Of a stretch of DNA of 34,218 nt, positions 5,909-15,400 are shown piece by piece. How positions within the stretch are numbered: position 1 is the stretch's first letter; each line of letters begins with the position of its first letter. This DNA is from JBOFFC01 sp051648405 (GTDB lineage Bacteria > Planctomycetota > Planctomycetia > Pirellulales > Lacipirellulaceae): the NCBI GenBank assembly GCA_051648405.1, contig JBOFFC010000044.1, forward strand, positions 1 to 34,218, in the 5' to 3' direction. The position numbers and the translations under genes are program-made. The notes beneath the pieces are model-generated. The model had not been told where the DNA came from. It did not search any database and saw only the letters and a list, made by a program, of their open reading frames with translations.

Positions 5909-8482
5909 GTGAGCCCTCGTGACACACGCGGCGTGCGTTCCGACCGATGGGGAGACGGCCGCTTCAGCGGACGCTCCGCGCGCAGCCGTCTGACGAGCGG
6001 GTTCGATCCTCCAGCGCCGCGGTCACCCGTTCTGAACCCCGTCGCGCGGTTCGCGACGCACGGGGTGTTGCTGCTGCTCGCGGCGCTGCTGGTCTTTCAG
6101 CCGCTCGCTTTCGGCGCGGTCGAGGCGTGGAGCGAGCAGGGCTCGCTGGCCCTCTGCACGGCGCTCGTCGCAATGGTCCTCCTCCGTTGGGCCGTTATGC
6201 CCAAGGGGGGGTCGCCGACGACTTGGCTCTGGGCGCCGGTTGCGGGCTTTGCGGCGCTGGGCGTGATCCAGGCGACGCCCCTGGCAGAGGGGTCGATCGC
6301 TGTGCTTGCCCCAGGGCTGCACGGGTGGCGGGCCGAGGCCCTCGGCGAGACGCTCGCCACGCAGACGCTGTCGGCGCACGCCCCCAGCACCGAGCGTTCG
6401 CTTCGGCTGCTGGCGATGTTCGCGGCAGTCCTGGCCGCGACGGTTAGCCTGGCCAGCGATCGACGATCGGTGGAGCGGCTTCTGCTGATGGTCGCTGGCG
6501 TAGGGGTCGCCCAGTCACTGCTGCAGGTCTACCAGTCGCTCACGGGCGCCTCGCCGCTCTACGCCTTTTGGGGGGCGGCTGACGACAGACAGCTCTACGG
6601 GACGCTCGTCAACCACAGCAATTTCGCGCAGTACGTGAACCTGGCGATCGGCGCCACCGCGGCCCTCGTCCTCGTCCGCATGGAGCGCGACCGGCGCCGC
6701 GCGGCAGGCTTCCGGCGGGACGACGGCGGGCCGTTCGAGGTCGTCCAGCGCCAAGGGGGCCCGCTGCTGGCGCTCGCCCTGGGGGTGATGGCCGTCTGTC
6801 TGTCGCTCAGCCGGAACGGCGTCCTCGCGATGGCGGTCGCGGCGACCGTGGTCGGGGCGGCCGTCTGGCGCCGGGAGGCCGCCTCGTGGCGTGCGTGGGT
6901 GTTCGTCGCCGTGCCGATCGCCGTCTTCGCGGCGCTCTGCGTCGGGGGTTTCGACCTCGTGTACGACCGCCTCGGCACGCTGCGAGACAACGCGGCGCTC
7001 GTCGATCGCTGGGAGCTCACCAAGGCGACCGCCCGCGCTTGGCGCGACCACCCGTGGTTCGGGATCGGCCTGGGGACGCACGAGCTCGCCTTCCCGCGCT
7101 ACGACACGACCGGCGTCTCGTCGCTCGCGCAGCACGCCGACAACGACTACGTGCAACTGCTCGAAGAGGCCGGCCTGTTGGGGACGTTGTTCGTAGCTAT
7201 CGGCGCCGTGATGGTCGCCGTCCGCGTGGTGCGGCTAATGCGATCGAAGCGGTCGTCGCTCGACGTCGCGGCCTTCGGGCTCGCGTACGGCCTGCTGGCG
7301 ATCGCGGTCCACGCCGCCAGCGACTTCGGCCAGCGGGTCCCGGCCGTGGCGTCCCTGACGGCGATCTCCCTAGGAATCGTCGCGGGGTTGACGAAGCAGC
7401 TAGCCCGCGGTGCGGCGGCTGACGAACCGAGTCGCCCCTGGCGACCGCGCGATTGCGCGCCGGCGGCGATCGCCCTGGCGCTCGTCGCGCCGATCGCCGT
7501 CGTGGTGCTGCGGCAGGCGGGGCAGGCGACGCGCACCGAGCGCTGGGCCAACCTCGCCTACTTCCAGGCCGAGTCGATCCGCCAGCGCGACTGGCAGGCC
7601 CCCGACGACGACTACGACAAGCTCGTCGCCTACGCCGAGCAGGCCGCCGCCGAGAGCCCCCGCGACGCCGAGCGCGGCTACTGGCTGAACGCCTACCGCT
7701 GGCAGTCGATCGTCCGCGGCGCCCGCGGGCTGGTCGAGCTCCCCGCCGAGCTGCTGCCGATCGTCGCGCGGATCGCCGACGAGACGGCCCAGACGCGCCC
7801 CCTGTGCCCCACTTACGGCCCCCCCTACGCGCTCGAGGGGTCGATCCGCAGCACGCTGAGACAAGCGGAAGCCGCCGAGCGACTTGCGCAGCTCGCCGCC
7901 GAGCTCGCGCCCCACGACGCCGAAGCGGCCCTTGTCCGCGGGCAGCTCGCCGCCGCGCGGGGAGACGCCGAGACGGCGGTCCTTTGGCTCACCCGCGCCG
8001 TGCGGCTCAGCGGCGCCCAGTTCGAGCCCGCGGCCGCGACCCTCGTCGGCGCCCTCGAACGCTTCGACGCGGCCCGCGAGCTGGCCGGCGCCGACCGCGT
8101 TCGCGTCCTCACGCTCGCACGGGTCTGCGACGCCGTCCCGAACCGAGCGGCCGAAGCGTCGGCGCTGCGCGAAACGGCCGACAAGCTGCTTCGCCAGCGC
8201 GCCGCGAGCGACGACGCGACCCCCGGCGAGCTGGCTGAAGCGGCCGACACGGCGATGCGGGCCGAGGAGTTCGACGCCGCGGCGGGGCTCTACCGCCGCG
8301 CGCTGGCGAGCAGCTACGGCCAGGTGGGCTGGAGGACGAGCCTCGTCGAGGCACTGCGCAAGTCGGATAAGCTCGACGACGCGCTGCGCGAGGCGCGCGT
8401 CTGCCTGCGCATGCGCCCCGGGGACCAGCACTACAAGTCGCTGGTGACCCAGATCGCGGCGGAGGTCGAGCGGGCGGAGTAG
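5909..8482 (+). CDS. O-antigen ligase/polymerase-like (Wzy_C) protein with TPR tail
   Basis: An 857-residue protein: the first half has ten or more hydrophobic segments, the last third (from about 545) is a soluble Ala-rich helical region with TPR-like repeats. The signature lies in the large periplasmic loop and nearby: LYGTLVNHSNFAQYVNLAIG (about 230-250), then GIGLGTHELAFPRY and HADNDYVQLLEEAGLLG (about 386-430). This arrangement is the Wzy_C/O-antigen ligase family, which polymerises or transfers lipid-linked glycan chains; the TPR tail is seen in many planctomycete members and probably organises a complex. The start GTG 5909 is uncertain; another in-frame GTG lies at 5933, and the first about 40 residues are charged and not membrane-like. 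It follows the Wzz/BY-kinase gene, so the pair probably makes one exopolysaccharide. Confidence 0.8.
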   Translation: MSPRDTRGVRSDRWGDGRFSGRSARSRLTSGFDPPAPRSPVLNPVARFATHGVLLLLAALLVFQPLAFGAVEAWSEQGSLALCTALVAMVLLRWAVMPKGGSPTTWLWAPVAGFAALGVIQATPLAEGSIAVLAPGLHGWRAEALGETLATQTLSAHAPSTERSLRLLAMFAAVLAATVSLASDRRSVERLLLMVAGVGVAQSLLQVYQSLTGASPLYAFWGAADDRQLYGTLVNHSNFAQYVNLAIGATAALVLVRMERDRRRAAGFRRDDGGPFEVVQRQGGPLLALALGVMAVCLSLSRNGVLAMAVAATVVGAAVWRREAASWRAWVFVAVPIAVFAALCVGGFDLVYDRLGTLRDNAALVDRWELTKATARAWRDHPWFGIGLGTHELAFPRYDTTGVSSLAQHADNDYVQLLEEAGLLGTLFVAIGAVMVAVRVVRLMRSKRSSLDVAAFGLAYGLLAIAVHAASDFGQRVPAVASLTAISLGIVAGLTKQLARGAAADEPSRPWRPRDCAPAAIALALVAPIAVVVLRQAGQATRTERWANLAYFQAESIRQRDWQAPDDDYDKLVAYAEQAAAESPRDAERGYWLNAYRWQSIVRGARGLVELPAELLPIVARIADETAQTRPLCPTYGPPYALEGSIRSTLRQAEAAERLAQLAAELAPHDAEAALVRGQLAAARGDAETAVLWLTRAVRLSGAQFEPAAATLVGALERFDAARELAGADRVRVLTLARVCDAVPNRAAEASALRETADKLLRQRAASDDATPGELAEAADTAMRAEEFDAAAGLYRRALASSYGQVGWRTSLVEALRKSDKLDDALREARVCLRMRPGDQHYKSLVTQIAAEVERAE

Positions 8483-8520
8483 CTGGGCCGCGAGCGCTCG
8501 TGGCGCGATCACTCCGACGA

Positions 8521-9339
8521 CTAGCGCCGCCGGCTCGCCGCAGCGTGGGCGCGCCCACGCCGGCGCGACGCTAGGCACACGCCGCCGACCAGCGCGAGCA
8601 CGCCCGACGCCGGCTCGGGGATCGCGCTCCCGACCCAGAAGCGGTCGATCTCGAAGTACAGGCCGAGGTCCTCGACCACCGGGCCGAAGAGGCCGGCGAC
8701 ATCGACGTCGAAGCCGATGTACCTAACGCTTTGGAGAGTCGCCCCGTTCGCGACACCCCCACGCCACGGGGCGAGCGACGCGACCGGGAACGACAGCGTG
8801 AACGGCGTCTCCGAACGAAGTGGCGCGAAGATATCGCTGCGGTACGTGTCCTCGCCGTCGCTGAGCTCGATCCCCACAGCGCTCAACTCTTGCCTCGCGC
8901 GCAGGACCCGGAAATCGATGTACACCGTGTCGTTCACGCCTTCCTGTGATAGGTCCACGGTCCGCGGTGTGTCTGTCGCCGGATCAACGAAGCCGTAATC
9001 GACGTTGAAGTTGAGAAGCCCTCCAAGTAGGTCGCCGGGGTTACGAGGCAAAACGGGGTAGCGATCGATCCGACCCGCCATCAACCCACGGCCATCGAGG
9101 TTTGTTCGCAGCGATCCGGCGACCAAGTGCGTGTTGTACACGCCGACCACCGGAAACACCGACCGGCCGCTCATCCCACCGTTGAGCGCTACCGTGTTGA
9201 ACTCTCCTTCGTCACGCGGCAACTCGATCGACTGCGGGGTCGTGAAGTCGTCGATGATGATCGCAGCACGAACGGGCGTACGGCCGGCGCACAACGCGGA
9301 GATCGCGATTGCACCCAGGATTTGAGGAAGCTTGACCAT
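8521..9339 (-). CDS. PEP-CTERM sorting-domain protein
   Basis: A 272-residue exported protein. A signal peptide (MVKLPQILGAIAISALCAGR, cleavage near VRAA) is followed by a beta-rich mature domain that opens IIIDDFTTPQ, a start often seen in PEP-CTERM proteins with jelly-roll-like carbohydrate-binding folds. No catalytic motif is recognised. The C-terminus has IPEPASGVLALVGGVCLASR and an Arg-rich tail, a textbook PEP-CTERM tripartite signal (PEP, hydrophobic stretch, basic end) for exosortase processing. It lies 57 bases downstream of the dockerin-repeat gene in the same direction and may be co-transcribed with it. It is convergent with the Wzy-like gene, with 38 bases between the stops and no obvious terminator hairpin. 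Confidence 0.85.
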   Translation of the reverse strand: MVKLPQILGAIAISALCAGRTPVRAAIIIDDFTTPQSIELPRDEGEFNTVALNGGMSGRSVFPVVGVYNTHLVAGSLRTNLDGRGLMAGRIDRYPVLPRNPGDLLGGLLNFNVDYGFVDPATDTPRTVDLSQEGVNDTVYIDFRVLRARQELSAVGIELSDGEDTYRSDIFAPLRSETPFTLSFPVASLAPWRGGVANGATLQSVRYIGFDVDVAGLFGPVVEDLGLYFEIDRFWVGSAIPEPASGVLALVGGVCLASRRRGRAHAAASRRR

Positions 9340-9396
9340 TGAAGCCCCAGGCAGGTGTTTGAGTGAGTGGGCGTGAGCGTTGGACTTAAACCGGCT

Positions 9397-11193
9397 TCAA
9401 TCGGCAGCGCGGGCGACTGCCCCGGCGCCAGCCGGCTCGGCGAGCATCGCCTCGAACGCCGCGACGTCCGCTGCGTTGACATGGCCGTCGTCGTTGGCGT
9501 CGGGGGTCGGGGGGAGTCGGCCAGCCGCCAACTGCAAGGCGGCCGACTCCATGAGCCGTAGCGCACTCGTCGAGTTGTCGCCCAGCCCTGTCGCCCACTC
9601 GGCGGCCGAGAGCTCGGGGCCCGGAACGTCCAACACCTGCGTCTCTGCGCTCGTTTGCCCACTCGGCGCTGCGCTCCCTGGCGTTCCGGCCGCCATGGTT
9701 GCCGACGAGCCCCCCCCACCGCCGCCTGGGCCTCCCTGACTGTATTCCGCCAACCAGATGTTGTAGTCGGCAAGATCGACGTCGCCGTCGTTGTCGGCGT
9801 CCCCCTGGAAGCGGTTTGCGCACTTTGCGATCCCCGTGTACTCGCCGAAGTAGCTGGCGCTCCAGACGGCCCGGTCATGTCCGTTCACTACGCCGTCGCG
9901 GTTGAAGTCCGCCCTGTAGTCGCGATCGCCTGGCAAGCCGAAACTGTTTACAAGCGCGGTGTAGTCCGCCAATCCGACGGTCCCGTCGCCGTTGGCGTCG
10001 CCCTGAGCAAAGCTAGCTCCGGGTCTTCCGTAATTGACCACGATGATGTTGTAGTCTGCGAGGCTCACGATTCCGTCGGCATTGAAGTCCGCCGCCTGGA
10101 GCGCGAACAACTTCAGGCTCCCCCCTTCGACGAAAAGCGCCGCGTCGATCTTCCTGTCCGCGACGTCGTGGACCACCAGCTTAATCGTGTACTCGCCCGG
10201 CGCGAGCGTCTGAGAAGACTCGCACGTGAGCACCGCAGAGAAAGCGCCGTACTCGATATCGTAGTACTTGGACCTCACACCGTTGAAGCTGTCCTCGATA
10301 GTGCGGGTGATGTAGTGTTGGCTAGAGGTGCCGAATGACGGGGCAACCTGATTGAATCGTACAAGTTTAGACCCGCAGTTGACCAAGTCTTTGAGCCGGA
10401 ACGGCATCGGGGCCGGTACGGTTGCCGGCGGGACGAGCGTCGTTGGATCGCGGAAGACCGCGAGATTCTCGTAACCACGCACCGCCCGAGCTTCCTGGCG
10501 TACAAGCACGCAAAATGAGTCGTTGAAAACCTGACGGATGAATGCGGGGAACTCGTCCGACGCGAAAACATAACGAAGTCGCAGGAACCCTGGCTTCACC
10601 AGCGTGACGCGAAAGCTGAGAACGCCCGGATCGCTACTGTCGAACACGCGGCTCGAAGAGGGCTCGTTCGGAAACACGGCTTGCTTGAAGTCGGCGTCGA
10701 GGACGCGATCGGACGCCTGCAATAGCCGAGACACCTCGCCGAAGTGGTCGAAGGTCCCCGAGTTGTAGCCATTGTTCGGACCTTCGCACCCGTGGCCGAC
10801 AGCCGACGGAGTGACCACGCCCGCTTCGATGTCGGTCGCGAAACCTGTCGTGAGGACTACGCCGTGCTGGATGCCGATTCCGCCCGCATACTCGGCTGGC
10901 TGCGAGGGCGTCGCAGGGTTTTGGTTTGTCGGGAGGGAGGTCCCGACAGGCACTCTGCCGTGGTCAAACAGGCGGAACTGGCGGTAGTTACTCGTCGGCG
11001 CGCCCGTTGAGTTGATCGCCGTCGAAGCCGAACCGGGGAGAAACAATATGCTGCTCTGAGAGTCGAGCAGCCGATCGGCCATGCTCTCGACGTCGCTGGA
11101 AGCAGGCCCGGCGCCCACAATCGTGAGGTAGGGGATCGCGTACGCCGAGGACGACGAGAGTGCCAACGTTAACGTGAGCGAGCGAACGAGCAT
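9397..11193 (-). CDS. Secreted choice-of-anchor-L protein with dockerin type I repeats
   Basis: I start this 598-residue protein at ATG 11193, where GGAGGG lies five bases upstream and the signal peptide MLVRSLTLTLALSSSSAYA begins; the frame extends to 11256 without such support. Residues about 25-370 match the choice-of-anchor-L pattern: GIQHGVVLTTG, a DRVLDADF segment, then LRLRYVFASDEFPAFIRQVF and NDSFCVLV. From about 370 on come calcium-binding loops of dockerin/EF-hand type: DFNADGIVSLADYN, DANGDGTVGLADYT, DFNRDGVVNGHDRA, DADNDGDVDLADYN, then a Gly/Ser-rich linker and a fifth loop DANDDGHVNAADVA. No PEP-CTERM motif is present. Elsewhere dockerins bind cohesins; no cohesin is in this window, and planctomycete dockerin repeats may serve other surface roles. 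Substrate and partner are unknown. Confidence 0.8.
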   Translation of the reverse strand: MLVRSLTLTLALSSSSAYAIPYLTIVGAGPASSDVESMADRLLDSQSSILFLPGSASTAINSTGAPTSNYRQFRLFDHGRVPVGTSLPTNQNPATPSQPAEYAGGIGIQHGVVLTTGFATDIEAGVVTPSAVGHGCEGPNNGYNSGTFDHFGEVSRLLQASDRVLDADFKQAVFPNEPSSSRVFDSSDPGVLSFRVTLVKPGFLRLRYVFASDEFPAFIRQVFNDSFCVLVRQEARAVRGYENLAVFRDPTTLVPPATVPAPMPFRLKDLVNCGSKLVRFNQVAPSFGTSSQHYITRTIEDSFNGVRSKYYDIEYGAFSAVLTCESSQTLAPGEYTIKLVVHDVADRKIDAALFVEGGSLKLFALQAADFNADGIVSLADYNIIVVNYGRPGASFAQGDANGDGTVGLADYTALVNSFGLPGDRDYRADFNRDGVVNGHDRAVWSASYFGEYTGIAKCANRFQGDADNDGDVDLADYNIWLAEYSQGGPGGGGGGSSATMAAGTPGSAAPSGQTSAETQVLDVPGPELSAAEWATGLGDNSTSALRLMESAALQLAAGRLPPTPDANDDGHVNAADVAAFEAMLAEPAGAGAVARAAD

Positions 11194-11233
11194 GGTTCCC
11201 TCCACGGACCAAGTGGCAAAGCACGAGTGCCCG

Positions 11234-11263
11234 ATGCTACGCCTGGCCGTAGCCAAGTTGCAA
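11234..11263 (-). promoter_or_regulatory. Candidate promoter for the dockerin-repeat gene
   Basis: On the minus strand: TTGCAA (11263-11258), an 18-bp spacer, TAGCAT (11239-11234). It would initiate about 35 bases before the ATG at 11193, a good position relative to the GGAGGG ribosome binding site. Confidence 0.4.
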
Positions 11264-11361
11264 GCTTCTTCGCACGCTATTCACACAAGGGCCCCGGGCC
11301 GACCGATCCGCCGATAGTCACGCGCGCTCGTCGGCAAGCCGGCCGAGTGATCCCGCTTCCG

Positions 11362-11985
11362 TCAATCCCTTCGGCCGCGCCGCCGCACGCCTAGCGCCAT
11401 CGCGCACAGCAGCGCCGCGCTCGGCTCGGGGACGACCATGAACGACAACGTCGCGAAGCCGCGGCCGCCGACGCCGTGGAAGCCGAGCGTCGGCGCCGGG
11501 TTGTCGACCGACGAGAACTGCGCGTACGCCCAGATCATCGGGATGCTGGTGAGCGACGTGTCGAAGACGGGGTCGCTGGGGTCCCCCGTGTTGCTGGCGC
11601 GCTCGAGCGTGATCGTCGTCAGCTGTTGGAAGTCGTCCGCGATGATCGACACGAACGACAGGTTTTGTGTCGCTTGGGGGCTCCCCTCGTTGCCGATCCC
11701 CAGCAGGTTCTGCTCGACGACCGTGCGGCTCGCGCCCGTCCCCTCGACGACCACCGAGTAGCCGGCCATCGTCGTCGCGCCGAAGCCCCACGAGAACCAG
11801 CTGTACGACGGGCCGGTGAGCACGAGCCGCGTCGTCGTCGCATCGACCGCCATGGCGAGCTCGAGCCGGGGCCGGCCGTCGGTGTCGGCGACGACCACCC
11901 CCGTGATCGGGTCGGCGTGGCTGGGGCCGGCGAGGGCCGCGACGACGAGCGTCGCGGAGAGAATCAAGCGAGTGCGGAATGGCAT
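11362..11985 (-). CDS. PEP-CTERM protein with DOMON-like domain
   Basis: A 207-residue exported protein. The signal peptide MPFRTRLILSATLVVAALAG ends near SHADP. The mature region AMAVDATTTRLVLTGPSYSW, followed by WGFGATTMAGYSVVV, has the beta-sandwich pattern with a W-x-x-W-GFG and M-x-x-Y core that resembles DOMON-type ligand-binding domains, which elsewhere bind haem or sugar. The haem ligands cannot be assigned by eye. The C-terminus VVPEPSAALLCAMALGVRRR is a clear PEP-CTERM signal, so the protein is probably released or anchored by an exosortase. It is read in the same direction as the two preceding surface-protein genes but is 168 bases upstream of the dockerin gene, with a separate candidate promoter. 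Confidence 0.75.
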   Translation of the reverse strand: MPFRTRLILSATLVVAALAGPSHADPITGVVVADTDGRPRLELAMAVDATTTRLVLTGPSYSWFSWGFGATTMAGYSVVVEGTGASRTVVEQNLLGIGNEGSPQATQNLSFVSIIADDFQQLTTITLERASNTGDPSDPVFDTSLTSIPMIWAYAQFSSVDNPAPTLGFHGVGGRGFATLSFMVVPEPSAALLCAMALGVRRRGRRD

Positions 11986-12488
11986 GGTGGGCGAGGCGGA
12001 GTGCGGGGGCTGGTGGGCGGGGCGTCGCGGGGGCGTCGCCCGGCGGCGGGGACGTTCCCCTCGACCCTAACGGCGGCCGCGCCGGAGGTCAACGAAAAGC
12101 GATTGCGTCGCGGCGACCGCCGCCGCCAGACGCAGGCCACTCGCCGCGCGTAACGTGGACCATAGGTTGCCCCCCGGACGGCGTGAGCACGCGCCGATCT
12201 ACCCCCGGCGGCCGGAACAGCCGGGAGCATCGGCTGCGGGGGCGGGATGGGATGAGCGCGGGGGGACGGTAGTAGGGACGCTTGCGGCGCAGCGGTCGAG
12301 AGCGCGGCGTAGCAAGTCAACGCGCTCCGTGTCCCATCGCTACCCGCGCGTTGCGCTTCCAGTACTTCCCCGTAGTGGCAAACCGCCCCCGTTACGGCTA
12401 GACTGGAGCGTCGGGGCGGCGGCGCTGGCGGGCCTCTCTTTTCTGCTTTTCTGCGGAAACTCACGATTCCCAGGGCACGGTAACCGTG
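11986..12488. other. Intergenic region between divergent genes
   Basis: About 500 bases with no convincing gene. It holds a candidate minus-strand promoter at 12064-12092, a GC hairpin-rich tract around 12200-12260, and a short pyrimidine-rich segment (12436-12457). A perfect 13-bp palindrome, cacggtaaccgtg at 12476-12488, abuts the ATG of the cytochrome-type gene. TAGACT at 12399-12404 could be its -10 element, but the upstream hexamer (GTGGCA, 18 bp away) is poor. Confidence 0.5.
12064..12092 (-). promoter_or_regulatory. Candidate promoter for the DOMON-like PEP-CTERM gene
   Basis: On the minus strand: TTGACC (12092-12087), a 17-bp spacer, TAGGGT (12069-12064). The -35 is good, the -10 only half matched. 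The leader to the ATG at 11985 would be about 70 bases. Confidence 0.3.
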
Positions 12489-15400
12489 ATGGCGAACGTC
12501 GATCCGAACGAGTCGGGGCGGCGGGGGCGACTTTGGGTCGCCACCGTCGCGGTCTTGGCCGCGTGGGGCTTCGGCGGCCCGTCGGTTGCGAGCGAGGCGC
12601 AGTCCGAGCCGGGCGTCGCCTACAACCGCGACGTGCGGCCGATCCTGATGGACGCCTGCATCAGTTGCCACGGGCCGGACAGCGCTTCCCGCCAGGCCGA
12701 CCTGCGGCTCGACCAGCGTGAGGGGGCAGTCGAGCGCGGGGCGATCACCCCCGGCGACCCGTCGGCGAGCGAGATGATCCGGCGGGTCCTCTCGACCGAC
12801 GAGTCGGAGGTGATGCCTCCCCCCGAGACCAAGAAGAAGCTGACTCCCGAGCAGATCGCGACCCTCGAGAAGTGGGTCGCCCAGGGCGCCGAGTACCAGC
12901 CCCACTGGTCGTTCATCCCGCCGACGCGGCCCACCCCGCCGACCCCTTCCAACGAGTGGTGGGGCAAGAACGCGATCGACGCGTTCGTCGCCGCGCGGCT
13001 CGAGGCGGAGGGGCTCGCCCCGGCGACCGAGGCCGACCGCACGACGCTCGTCCGCCGCGTGACGCTCGACCTGACCGGCCTGCCGCCGACCCCCGACGAG
13101 GTCGATGCGTTCCTCGGCGACACGCGCCCCGACGCCTACGAGCGGCTGGTTGATCGGCTGCTGGCGTCGCCGCGCTGGGGGGAGCACCGCGGCCGGTACT
13201 GGCTCGACGTGGCGCGCTACGGCGACACGCACGGCATCCACATCGACAACTACCGCGAGATCTGGCCGTACCGCGACTGGGTCATCGCGGCGTTCAACAA
13301 GAACATGCCGTTCGACGAGTTCACGCGGAAGAACCTGGCGGGGGACCTGCTCCCCGGGGCGACGCTCGACGACAAGATCGGCTCGGGCTTCAACCGCTGT
13401 AACATCACGACCAGCGAAGGGGGGGCGATCGACGCCGAGTACATCGTGCTGTACGCCCGCGACCGGACCGAGACGACCTCCGTCGCTTGGATGGGGCTTA
13501 CGGCGGGTTGCGCGGTCTGCCACGACCACAAGTTCGACCCGCTCAGCCAAAAGGAGTTCTACGAGCTGTCGGCGTTCTTCAACAACACGACGCAGGCGGC
13601 GATGGACGGCAACGTCAAGGACACGCCGCCGGTCTTGGTAGTCCACTCCCCCGCCGACGACGTTCGGGCCGACGAACTCGAGACGCTCACGCGTGTCGCG
13701 GAAGAGCAACAGACGGCGACGCGCGAGGCGACGCGTGCCCCGTACCAAGCCGGGACCGACGGGCCGACCCCCGAGCAAGTTGCGACCTGCGAGCCGGCGA
13801 CGCCGGTCTTCGTGGCGCCGCTCGACGAGGGGGTCGCCGACGTCCGCGTGACCGTCCGGGGCGAAGCGCGGACCACGAAGCTCGGCAAAGCGGGGTGGAC
13901 CGACGGACCGTTCGGACGCCGCGCGGTGAGCGTCGATGGTGGGGCAGCGATCGAAGTGGCCGACGCGGGGGACTTCGACGGCGAGACCCCGTTCAGCGTC
14001 TCGATCTGGCTCAAGGCGCCCCCCTACGCCGAAGGGGGAGCGGCCGTCGCCCGGATGGGGGACACGGGCTGGGACTTGTGGTGGGACCAAGGGCGATTGG
14101 CCGCCCACCTCATCAACAAATGGCCGTCGAACGCGCTGAAGGTCATCTCCACAAACCGCATGCCGCGCGACAAGTGGGCCCACGTCGTCGTCACCTACGA
14201 CGGCAGCCGCAAGGCGGCCGGCCTCAAGCTTTACTTCAATGGGACGCCGCTCGAGGTCATCGTCGAGGCCGACACGCTGACGGAGTCGGCGAAGTCCGAC
14301 GCCCCGCTGATGGTCGGCTCGCGAAAGGGGGCGTCGGCCGTAAAGGGACTGCAGCTCGCCGACCTGCGGCTTTACGACCGAGCGCTGTCGCCGGCCGAAG
14401 TCTCCGCGGCGCGGCGCGCGGTGCTGACGACCGCGCTCGCCCTGACGGTCGATAAGCGTACGGCACAAGAGAACGACGCGATCATCGACTGGTGGCTGGC
14501 GTTGAAGGACCCGGCCTACGCCAAGCGTGCCGAGCGGCTCGTCGCGCAGCGCGCCGAGCAAGAGGCGATCCGGCTTCGCAGCGCGGTGACGCACGTCATG
14601 CACGAGCGCGAGGGCCCGGCGAAGGCCGCCGTCCTCAACCGCGGCGAGTACGACCAACCGCTCGAAGAGGTGACGGCCGCCACGCCGGCGATGCTGCCGC
14701 CGATGGCCGGCGACGCCCCGCGCAACCGCCTGGGCCTCGCCGAGTGGCTGGTGCGCCCCGAGCACCCGCTCACCGCGCGGGTAACCGTGAATCGCTACTG
14801 GCAAGAACTGTTCGGCGTCGGGCTCGTCGCCACGACGGGGGACTTCGGCGTGACGGGGGACCTCCCCTCGCACCCCGAGCTCCTCGACTGGCTGGCGGTC
14901 GAGTTCCGCGAGTCGGGCTGGGACGTCAAGCGGTTCTTCCGCCTCGTCGTCACCAGCGAAACGTACCGGCAGAGCGCCGCGGCGACCGCTGAGAAGGTCG
15001 GACGCGACCCGGAGAACCGCCTGCTGTCGCGGGGCCCGCGTCGGCGGCTCGACGCCGAGATGGTCCGCGACCAGGCGCTCGCCTCGAGCGGCCTGCTGGT
15101 CGAGAAGCTCGGCGGCCCGAGCGTCAAGCCGTACCAGCCCGAGGGCATCTGGGAGGCGGTGACGATGCCCGGCAGCGACACGTACAAGTACGAGCGCGAC
15201 CGCGGCGAAGCGCTCTACCGGCGCAGCATGTACACCTTCTGGAAGCGCTCGGCGCCCCCGGCGATGCTCGAGACGTTCAACGCCCCCAGCCGCGAGTCGT
15301 GCGTCGTCCAGCGCGAGCGCACGAACACGCCGATGCAGGCCCTGGTGACGCTCAACGACCCACAGTTCGTCGAGGCGGCGCGGGTGCTCGCCGAGAAGGC

